A stretch of DNA of 64,000 nucleotides, from the NCBI GenBank assembly GCA_043553855.1, contig CP121336.1:434001-498000 (forward strand), given 5' to 3'. Source of the DNA: JAUIAS01 sp030425395 (GTDB taxonomy: Bacteria; Pseudomonadota; Alphaproteobacteria; Rhodobacterales; Rhodobacteraceae). The position numbers and the translations under genes are program-made. This document shows, in pieces, positions 43,838 through 50,290 of this stretch; the first letter of the stretch is position 1; each line of letters starts with the position of its first letter. The notes below the pieces were generated by a model that did no database searches, was not told the origin of the DNA, and saw only the letters and a program-made list of their open reading frames with translations.

Positions 43838-44323
43838 CTAAACCCATCGCCGGACCTTGCCCGCATAGCGGGCGAAATCGGCCCGAAAGGTGCGGCGCAT
43901 GCGGTCCTCTTCGGGTATGACGAACCGCCGTTCAATCACCCAGACGAAAATCGGCACCAGCGGCAGCGCCAATACCGCGTCCCAGCGCAGAATCATTCCC
44001 GCAAGGACAAGCGCATCCCCGAGGTAAATCGGGTTGCGCGTGCGTGAAAATATTCCCGACTGCACCATACGCGCGGGCGTTTTGTGCGGGATCACCGTTG
44101 TTTTCTGTCGACGCATCTCATGCACCGCCAAAGCCATCAGCAAAACGCCACCGCCCACCAGCAACCCGCCCACAAGGTCGGACCAGGCACCGCCGAAATC
44201 CAGCCCATAGGACGCGTGGTTTGCCTGTGCCCAGGCCACGCCAAGACACAGCAGCAGCCACACCGGAGGGATATCAATCCATTTGACCATCTGGGTTTGC
44301 CCGCCTTCCGATGAGCCCGTCAT
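43838..44323 (-). CDS. Isoprenylcysteine carboxyl methyltransferase-like membrane protein
   Basis: The ATG at 44323 overlaps the rhodanese stop (ATGA); the product has 161 aa with about four membrane helices. The family motif HKTPARMVQSGIFSRTRNPIYLGDALV (SAM-binding region of ICMT/phospholipid methyltransferases) is clear, and RRFVIPEEDRMRRTFRADFARYAGKVRRW closes the protein. Bacterial members methylate unknown small or lipid substrates at the membrane. It is third gene of the MBL-rhodanese operon. A shorter start at 44290 exists. Confidence 0.9.
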   Translation of the reverse strand: MTGSSEGGQTQMVKWIDIPPVWLLLCLGVAWAQANHASYGLDFGGAWSDLVGGLLVGGGVLLMALAVHEMRRQKTTVIPHKTPARMVQSGIFSRTRNPIYLGDALVLAGMILRWDAVLALPLVPIFVWVIERRFVIPEEDRMRRTFRADFARYAGKVRRWV

Positions 44324-44760
44324 TCGCCCGGCTTGTACGCCGCATCCTTCAGCCATCCCTGATACCCCGATTGAAGCACCAGAACATTGCCCCGCCCCAT
44401 GAGCCGGGCCGCAAAGGTCGCCTGTGACGACCGCACCCCAGTGTCGCAGAACAACACAACCGTGCCCTCCAACGGCAATTCGTCCAGCCGCCCCGGCACC
44501 CCGCGCCATTCGATATGGGCCGCACCGGGAATGGTGCCTGCCGCATGGGCCGCGTCGCTGCGCACGTCGACAAAGTGTATGTCGTGGAACACGTCCTTGG
44601 TCAGTTGCTGCGGCAGCAGGATACCTTCGGCTTCGGTGGCGAAATCCATGTAACCGATGATTTCATCTTCCAGCTCCCCCGCGGCCACGGGCGCAACACC
44701 GGATATCGCCCCCGCCGAAATCACGCAAAGGGCCATCGCTGCGAGATGCCTCATTCCCAT
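44320..44760 (-). CDS. Periplasmic rhodanese-domain protein
   Basis: The protein has 146 aa with a signal peptide (HLAAMALCVISAGAISGVAPVAAG) and a single rhodanese domain. FVDVRSDAAHAAGTIPGA is the N-terminal CH2A-like motif, and the active-site loop is CDTGVRS with catalytic Cys. Rhodaneses transfer sulfane sulfur, e.g. from thiosulfate to thiols. It overlaps the stop of the MBL-fold gene by 10 bp and the following methyltransferase by 4 bp, so the three are one operon exporting two of their products to the periplasm. Confidence 0.93.
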   Translation of the reverse strand: MGMRHLAAMALCVISAGAISGVAPVAAGELEDEIIGYMDFATEAEGILLPQQLTKDVFHDIHFVDVRSDAAHAAGTIPGAAHIEWRGVPGRLDELPLEGTVVLFCDTGVRSSQATFAARLMGRGNVLVLQSGYQGWLKDAAYKPGE

Positions 44761-45695
44761 TCCATTTCCTCGAACACGCGACCGGCGTTCTTGGTGGCCA
44801 GTTCCTCGAACGTATCCAGATGCGCCCAGTTCGCCTGATCCACATAGAACGCGCCCGCCAGATCGCCGCCATCGTCGATATGGGCGCCGATCTTGGCCCG
44901 CAGATCCTTGAGATAATCGCTGGTATAGCGCGTCACCTGCGCCATGTTCGTCGGGTGCCCGTGGCCGGGAATGACATAAGTCGCGCCCAGATCGGTGAAC
45001 GGGCCGTCAAACGTCTCGATCCAGCAGCTTGTGCAGGTATGTTCAAAGATCGGCGGCATGCGTTCGTGAAACGCGATATCGCCCGCGATGACGATCCCCC
45101 ATTGGGGAATCCAGACCTGAACATCGCCGGGATCATGCGCGGGCCCCAGATGCAGCGCCTGGATTTCAACCCCGCCAAGATTGATCTCATAGCTGTCCTC
45201 AAAGGTCAGATTGGCGTGTTCCACGCGGCTGCCCTCGGCCTTGTCGCGGTTGTATCGCTCCATGCCCTGAATGATGAAATCGCCGTTTTCGCGGGTCTCG
45301 GCCACGGCATCGACATGGGCCAGAATATCGACCCCCTGATCGCGCCAGTAACCGTTGCCCAGCATCGCGTGGCCCTGGCCGTTTTCGTTGATGACCAGAA
45401 CCACGGGCTTGTCGGTGACCTGCTTGATTTCCTCGTGCAGCGCGGCCGCAAGGCGGCTGGAGGCCCCGGCATTGATCACCACGACGCCCTCATCGGTCAC
45501 GATAAAGCTGAGGTTGTTGTTGTGACCGCTGTTTTCATACGTCGGCGGTGCGGTGGCACCGATCGCGCTGAACACATGCGGGATCACCTCGACCGGTTTG
45601 GAGTAAAGCTCCGATTGCGGATACTGGTCTGCAATGTCTTCACTGGCCAGCGCGGTGCCTGCGGACAGAACGAACAGGGTGGTAAGCAATTTCAT
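44751..45695 (-). CDS. Periplasmic MBL-fold protein with altered metal motif
   Basis: The ATG at 45695 has a strong AGGAGG Shine-Dalgarno, giving 314 aa. A signal peptide (LLTTLFVLSAGTALA) precedes a metallo-beta-lactamase fold. The usual HxHxDH metal motif is replaced by NENGQGHAMLG, keeping only one His. Other motifs remain: GPAHDPGD, VIAGDIAFHE and IPGHGHP. This resembles SoxH/quinoprotein-relay-type metallohydrolases found near sulfur oxidation or methylotrophy genes. A CTSC segment could bind metal. With a rhodanese following, a role in periplasmic sulfur metabolism is plausible but unproven. Confidence 0.9.
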   Translation of the reverse strand: MKLLTTLFVLSAGTALASEDIADQYPQSELYSKPVEVIPHVFSAIGATAPPTYENSGHNNNLSFIVTDEGVVVINAGASSRLAAALHEEIKQVTDKPVVLVINENGQGHAMLGNGYWRDQGVDILAHVDAVAETRENGDFIIQGMERYNRDKAEGSRVEHANLTFEDSYEINLGGVEIQALHLGPAHDPGDVQVWIPQWGIVIAGDIAFHERMPPIFEHTCTSCWIETFDGPFTDLGATYVIPGHGHPTNMAQVTRYTSDYLKDLRAKIGAHIDDGGDLAGAFYVDQANWAHLDTFEELATKNAGRVFEEMEWE

Positions 45696-45719
45696 GGGAC
45701 ATCCTCCTATGGCCGACAA

Positions 45720-45735
45720 ATTCACATACGTGAAT
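45720..45735. promoter_or_regulatory. ATTC-N8-GAAT palindrome, SqrR-type operator candidate
   Basis: ATTCACATACGTGAAT is a perfect palindrome (6-bp arms) 25 bp upstream of the MBL-fold gene start and 85 bp before the divergent SDR gene. It fits ATTC-N8-GAAT, the motif described for the sulfide/persulfide-responsive repressor SqrR of Rhodobacter. The downstream operon encodes a rhodanese, so sulfur control is coherent. Confidence 0.55.
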
Positions 45736-45819
45736 GGGTATGTAAAGTGACGGAACGGCGCGTCTTGTCACATGACCCACAAACAGTAGTCTGCGCAACA
45801 TCAACAGGAGGAGTTCACA

Positions 45820-46572
45820 ATGACGCTCAGCGGCAAACACGCCCTGATCACCGGTGGCGGCACCGGTATCGGACTGACCATCGCACAGGCGCTCGTGGCC
45901 GAAGGCGCGCATGTCACCATCACCGGACGCCGGCAAGAGATCCTGGACGAGGTCGCCACCGACGGCATGACCGGCATGGCCATGGACGTCCGCGACGAAA
46001 CCGATGTCGTGACCAAGATCGCCGCCGCCGTAGAGGCGAACGGCCCGATCCAGATCTGCATCCCCAACGCCGGGATCGCCGAAGGCAAGTCGGTGCACAA
46101 GACCACGCTCGACTTCTGGCGCAACATGATGGCCACCAACCTCGACGGAGCCTTCCTGACCATCCGCGAGAGCCTGAAATCCATGCGCGGCACGGAATGG
46201 GGGCGGGTGATCGCGATCTCCTCGATGGCCGGTTTGCGCGGGCTTCAGGGTGCGGCCTGCTACTCGGCGTCCAAACACGGCATGATCGGGCTGATCCGCT
46301 CACTCAGCGAAGATTACCTCGGCCAGCCCTTCACCTTCAACGCGATCTGCCCGGGCTATGTGGATACCCCCATCGTGGACCGCAACGTCGTCTCCATCTC
46401 GGAACGCGCCGGTGTCAGCGCCGAAAAAGCGCAACAGATGATGATCAACGCGAATCGTCATCGCCGCCTGATCCACCCCGACGAAGTCGCCGCCGCGGCC
46501 TTGTGGCTGGTGCGCCCCGGATCGGAAAGCGTGAACGGTCAGACCATCGAAATCGCGGGCGGGCAATCCTGA
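45820..46572 (+). CDS. SDR-family oxidoreductase
   Basis: The protein has 250 aa, normal for classical SDRs. The cofactor motif is TGGGTGIG (about 11-18), followed by NAG (about 83-85) and the catalytic Ser and YSASK (about 142-160). A C-terminal GQTIEIAGGQS ends the protein. AGGAGG lies 8 bp before the ATG. Closest-looking types are 3-hydroxybutyrate dehydrogenase and beta-ketoacyl reductase-like enzymes; the substrate is not determined. It precedes kynureninase by 200 bp, with a terminator between, so it is probably not part of that operon. Confidence 0.93.
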   Translation: MTLSGKHALITGGGTGIGLTIAQALVAEGAHVTITGRRQEILDEVATDGMTGMAMDVRDETDVVTKIAAAVEANGPIQICIPNAGIAEGKSVHKTTLDFWRNMMATNLDGAFLTIRESLKSMRGTEWGRVIAISSMAGLRGLQGAACYSASKHGMIGLIRSLSEDYLGQPFTFNAICPGYVDTPIVDRNVVSISERAGVSAEKAQQMMINANRHRRLIHPDEVAAAALWLVRPGSESVNGQTIEIAGGQS

Positions 46573-46586
46573 CACCGCCAAGGGCG

Positions 46587-46632
46587 GGACCGGTGCCATC
46601 AGGGCGCGCCGGTCCTGCTTCTTTCTCGTTCC
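46587..46632 (+). terminator. Terminator after SDR gene
   Basis: GGACCGG (46587-46593) and CCGGTCC (46609-46615) form a perfect 7-bp stem with a 15-nt loop, followed by T-rich TGCTTCTTTCTC. It lies 15 bp past the SDR stop. Confidence 0.55.
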
Positions 46633-46773
46633 AAATACCCAAATCCCACCGCAGCCCCACACGCGCCGCGCGAGGCTGGTCCCGTCGGGACATGGCTGGA
46701 CGTGGCTGGACATAACGCGCGCGCGCGGGTAGCTTACGGGATATTTCAAGCTTAAAACAAAACCGGAGCCCCC

Positions 46774-47967
46774 ATGACCGATTTCGCCGCCACCAAGGCC
46801 CGCTTCATCCTGCCAGACGGTGTGATCTACCTCGATGGCAATTCGCTGGGGCCCCTGCCGCGTGCGGTGGCGGATCACGTCGGGTCCGCCATCACCGACG
46901 AATGGGGCCAGATGCTGATCACCGGCTGGAACAAGGCCGGATGGATGGCCCTGCCGCGCGCGCTCGGGGACCGTCTCGGCCGGCTCATCGGAGCCGAAGA
47001 AGGCCACGTCGTGCTGGGCGACACGCTGTCGGTCAAGGTCTATCAGGCGCTGGCCTCGGCGCTCGCCATGGTGCCGGATCGGCGGGTGATCCTGTCGGAT
47101 ACGGGCAATTTCCCCTCCGATCTCTACATCGCCGAAGGGCTGATCGGGATGCTGGGGGACGGCTATGAGCTGCGCACCGTCGCCCCGGAGGACGTCGCAG
47201 ATGCCATCGACGACACCGTCGCCGTCCTGATGCTGACCGAGGTGGACTACCGCACCGGGCGCAAGCATGACATGGCGGCCCTGACGGCGCGGGCACATGC
47301 GGCGGGCGCGGTCACGGTCTGGGATCTTGCCCATACCGCCGGCGCGGTCGAAGTCGATCTTGCCGGGGCGCGGGCCGATTTCGCCGTGGGCTGCACCTAT
47401 AAATATCTCAACGGCGGTCCGGGCGCGCCCGCCTTCATCTATGTGGCCCCGCGCCATGCCGACACCGCCGTGCCCGCCCTTTCGGGATGGCTTGGCCATG
47501 ATGCGCCATTCGCATTTGACCTGTCATACCGACCCGGTGCCGGGATCGAGCGGATGCGGGTCGGCACGCCACCGATCCTGCAGATGCGCGCGCTTGAAGC
47601 GGCCATGGACATCTGGGACAGCGTCGATATGGCCGACCTGCGCGCCACCTCTGTTGCGCTGTGCGAAAGGTTCATCGCCGGGGTCGAAGCCGCCTGCCCG
47701 ATGCTGGAGCTTGCCTCGCCCCGCGACGCCGCGCGGCGCGGATCGCAGGTGTCGTTCCGGTTCGGCGACGGCTATGCGGCGATGCAGGCGCTGATTGCGC
47801 GCGGTGTGATTGGCGATTTCCGCGCCCCCGATATCATGCGCTTCGGGTTCACGCCGCTGTTCATCGACGCGGGTGACGTGGATGCCGCCGTGGCGATCAT
47901 TACCGATGTGATGACCACCCGCGCGTGGGACCGTCCTGAATACAAGGTCCGGGCGGCCGTCACATGA
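46774..47967 (+). CDS. kynU: Kynureninase
   Basis: The protein has 397 aa. Family motifs are YLDGNSLGPLP near the N-terminus, the WDLAHTAGA segment, the PLP lysine in CTYKYLNGGPGAPAF, and the IRAPDxMRFGF-like end (FRAPDIMRFGFTPLFI). The enzyme cleaves kynurenine to anthranilate and alanine using PLP. GGAG lies 6 bp upstream of the ATG. It precedes tryptophan 2,3-dioxygenase by 141 bp on the same strand; the intermediate step enzyme, kynurenine formamidase, is not encoded in this window. Confidence 0.95.
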   Translation: MTDFAATKARFILPDGVIYLDGNSLGPLPRAVADHVGSAITDEWGQMLITGWNKAGWMALPRALGDRLGRLIGAEEGHVVLGDTLSVKVYQALASALAMVPDRRVILSDTGNFPSDLYIAEGLIGMLGDGYELRTVAPEDVADAIDDTVAVLMLTEVDYRTGRKHDMAALTARAHAAGAVTVWDLAHTAGAVEVDLAGARADFAVGCTYKYLNGGPGAPAFIYVAPRHADTAVPALSGWLGHDAPFAFDLSYRPGAGIERMRVGTPPILQMRALEAAMDIWDSVDMADLRATSVALCERFIAGVEAACPMLELASPRDAARRGSQVSFRFGDGYAAMQALIARGVIGDFRAPDIMRFGFTPLFIDAGDVDAAVAIITDVMTTRAWDRPEYKVRAAVT

Positions 47968-48108
47968 CAGCGGCATCCGGGCTTCTGCCGCCACTCTGCC
48001 GGCCTGCGGGTTGGGTGACGCTCTGGCGCAGGCTGGCCGCCTGCGGCACCCTCAATCAGAGGGGTGTTTTCCTTTTGTGACCCTGTAACACCAGACAAAG
48101 GAAGACCC

Positions 48109-48960
48109 ATGACCGACACCCCTTCACGCAATCAGGCCTTTGATCCCGCCCGCGACGGCGCGCAAATGTCCTTTGACGGACGCATGTCCTATTCCGATTA
48201 CCTCGGGCTGGATGCGATCCTCTCGGCCCAGCATCCGCTTTCCCCCGCCCATGACGAGTTGCTGTTCATTGTGCAGCACCAGACGTCCGAGCTTTGGATG
48301 AAGCTGGCCATTCACGAATTGAACGCCGCGCGGGATCTGCTGGCCGCGAGCACCATGCGCCCGGCCTTCAAGATGCTGGCGCGGGTCTCGCGCATCTTCG
48401 AGCAGCTCAACAACGCCTGGGACGTGCTGCGCACCATGACCCCGAGCGATTACACCACTTTTCGCGAAACGCTTGGACAATCCTCGGGGTTTCAGTCCTT
48501 TCAATACCGCCAGATCGAATTCATGCTGGGCAACCGCAATACGGCTCTGCTGCGCCCACATGCGCATCGCCCGGAGATCGTCGCGGCACTGGAGGCGGAA
48601 CTGGAGCGGCCTTCGCTCTATGATGTGGCGCTGAGCGCGCTGGACAGGGTGACGGACCTGCCGCGCGCGGTTCTGGAGCGTCCGCGCGCGCAGCCCCATG
48701 TTGCCGATCCCGCCGTGCAGGCGGCCTGGCAGAGCGTCTACGCCGATCCTGCGGGTCATTGGGAGCTGTATGAACTGGCTGAAAAGCTGGTCGATCTGGA
48801 AGATTACTTTCGTCGCTGGCGGTTCAACCATGTGACCACGGTGGAACGCGTCATCGGCTTTAAGCGCGGCACCGGCGGCACTGGCGGGGTCAGTTATCTC
48901 AAGCGGATGCTGGAGACCGAGCTGTTCCCGGAATTGTGGCATATGCGCACCGATCTCTGA
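48109..48960 (+). CDS. kynA: Tryptophan 2,3-dioxygenase
   Basis: The ATG at 48109 has AAAGGAAG upstream and gives 283 aa, the usual bacterial length. Motifs are SYSDYLGLDAILSAQHPLS, FIVQHQTSELWMK (distal heme pocket His), FQYRQIEFMLGN (substrate-binding Arg), and FNHVTTVERVIGFKRGTGGTGG with the proximal heme His. The tetrameric heme enzyme opens the indole ring of tryptophan to N-formylkynurenine, first step of catabolism. It pairs with kynureninase. Confidence 0.96.
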   Translation: MTDTPSRNQAFDPARDGAQMSFDGRMSYSDYLGLDAILSAQHPLSPAHDELLFIVQHQTSELWMKLAIHELNAARDLLAASTMRPAFKMLARVSRIFEQLNNAWDVLRTMTPSDYTTFRETLGQSSGFQSFQYRQIEFMLGNRNTALLRPHAHRPEIVAALEAELERPSLYDVALSALDRVTDLPRAVLERPRAQPHVADPAVQAAWQSVYADPAGHWELYELAEKLVDLEDYFRRWRFNHVTTVERVIGFKRGTGGTGGVSYLKRMLETELFPELWHMRTDL

Positions 48961-48997
48961 CCCTCCAAGCGGCGCGCCTGTGGCTCGCGCCGGACGC

Positions 48998-49028
48998 CTC
49001 CGGCGGGAGTATTTTGGGCCAGAAGAAG
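48998..49028 (+). repeat. Interspersed intergenic motif, copy 1
   Basis: The segment begins CTCCGGCGGGAGTATTTT and ends GCCAGAAGAAG, 38 bp after the tryptophan dioxygenase stop. A near-identical inverse copy lies at 56490-56520. CCGGACGCCTCCGG just upstream can fold into a hairpin before the AGTATTTT tract, so it may double as a terminator. Confidence 0.7.
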
Positions 49029-49086
49029 CGGAAGGGGGAGCGCATCCACGTGCAAGCGTGGCGCGGAACGCGGCGTTTGGGTGTGG

Positions 49087-49689
49087 TCAACGCGTCAGCG
49101 GGTGAAGGGCCGCGCCGCACAGGCGGGCCAGTTCGATCACCTGCCTGCGATAGGTCGGGTAATCCGGCGCGGTTGACTTGATCCCCTTGAGGGCGGCTGT
49201 GATCGTGGCGGCGATATCCCCTGCCCCGCCGGTAAGACGCAGGGATTTGCGCCCGGCTTCGCGGGTCAGCCAGTCGGCGTAAACGGCGGTCAGGCGTGTT
49301 TCGCCCGTGGCGATGATATCTGCGGCCGCAGCGCTGCCATCTTCGAGAATTTCGCGCCCGTGGGGCGAGGTCAACATCGCCTCAGCGGTGTCGCCGCCCT
49401 GAGCCAGAAAGGCCCGTTCGATGCGATCGTGTATGCTGCCGTCGCCATTCAGCCCTGCAGTGACCGCGGCAACCGCGGTGTCATAGTAGATCTGCACGAG
49501 GCTACGAAAGATGTCGTTCTTGTTGCGATAATGAACATACAGCGCCGGGCGGGACATTCCCGCGCGCTGGGCTATGTCGTCCATTGAGGTCTTGCGGACC
49601 CCATAGGCGGCAAACACATGCCACGCCGCGTCCAGAATGGCCCGCTGTCTGGGATCGACGCTCTCGAAATCTGGGGGCGCATTGGTCAT
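49087..49689 (-). CDS. TetR-family transcriptional regulator
   Basis: The protein has 200 aa. The N-terminal helix-turn-helix is typical (RAILDAAWHVFAAYGVRKTSMDDIAQRAGMSRPALYVHYRNKNDIF). The C-terminal ligand domain is unremarkable. It is divergent from the molybdenum hydroxylase genes, with the intervening 136 bp holding an inverted repeat over a strong promoter, so it very likely represses them and perhaps itself. The effector is unknown, probably the aldehyde or N-heterocycle oxidised by the hydroxylase. Confidence 0.93.
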   Translation of the reverse strand: MTNAPPDFESVDPRQRAILDAAWHVFAAYGVRKTSMDDIAQRAGMSRPALYVHYRNKNDIFRSLVQIYYDTAVAAVTAGLNGDGSIHDRIERAFLAQGGDTAEAMLTSPHGREILEDGSAAAADIIATGETRLTAVYADWLTREAGRKSLRLTGGAGDIAATITAALKGIKSTAPDYPTYRRQVIELARLCGAALHPLTR

Positions 49690-49737
49690 TCCCTTGGTCT
49701 GACAGTTTTTACAAAATTCGTCAATCTGACGGAAATA

Positions 49738-49773
49738 TTGACATTATGACATTTTGTGTATATTTTGTCATAA
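49738..49773 (+). promoter_or_regulatory. Promoter and probable TetR operator
   Basis: TTGACA (49738-49743) and TATTTT (49761-49766) are spaced by 17 bp, a good sigma-70 promoter toward the plus-strand gene at 49826. TTATGACA (49744-49751) and TGTCATAA (49766-49773) form an 8-bp perfect inverted repeat with a 14-bp spacer, covering the spacer and the -10. Binding there would block RNA polymerase. Confidence 0.75.
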
Positions 49774-49825
49774 ATCGCGCGACCAGTTCAGGGGCCGCGC
49801 CGAAAACGCGTGAAAGGCACACCCC

Positions 49826-50290
49826 ATGGCCACGACATTGACCATCAACGGAACCGCGCACCGGGTGGACCTGCCCGACGATGTCCCCCTGCTCTGGGTG
49901 CTGCGCGACGACGTCGGCCTGACCGGAACGAAATTTGGCTGCGGCGTGGCCGCCTGCGGGGCCTGCACCGTGCATATTGATGGCGAGGCGGTGCGCTCGT
50001 GTCAGGTGGCGCTTGGCGATGTGTGGGGCGATGTGACCACAATCGAGGGGATTGGCACGCCTGAGGCGCTGAGCCTGCTTCAAGCCGCATGGGTCGATCA
50101 TCAGGTGGCGCAATGCGGCTATTGCCAGTCGGGACAGATCATGCAGGCGGCGGCGCTTCTGGCGCAGACACCTCTGCCCACCGATCAACAGATTGACGAC
50201 GCGATGGCCGGCAACCTGTGTCGTTGTGGCACCTACCCGCGCATCCGCGCCGCGATCCACGCGGCCGCGTCCAAGATGCAGGAGGCATGA
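49826..50290 (+). CDS. [2Fe-2S] subunit of an IorAB-type molybdenum hydroxylase
   Basis: The protein has 154 aa with two [2Fe-2S] motifs: plant-type GCGVAACGACTVHIDG (plus C at about 60) and the C-terminal CGYCQSGQIM ... NLCRCGTYPRIR. This is the small subunit of isoquinoline 1-oxidoreductase (IorA)-like members of the xanthine oxidase family. It passes electrons from the Mo cofactor to an external acceptor. It overlaps the large-subunit gene by 4 bp. Confidence 0.95.
   Translation: MATTLTINGTAHRVDLPDDVPLLWVLRDDVGLTGTKFGCGVAACGACTVHIDGEAVRSCQVALGDVWGDVTTIEGIGTPEALSLLQAAWVDHQVAQCGYCQSGQIMQAAALLAQTPLPTDQQIDDAMAGNLCRCGTYPRIRAAIHAAASKMQEA

Noticed and set aside
45640..46278. 212-aa minus-strand frame spanning the divergent promoter region and SDR gene
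   Set aside because: It crosses the intergenic region and the antisense of a clear SDR; no motif or Shine-Dalgarno.
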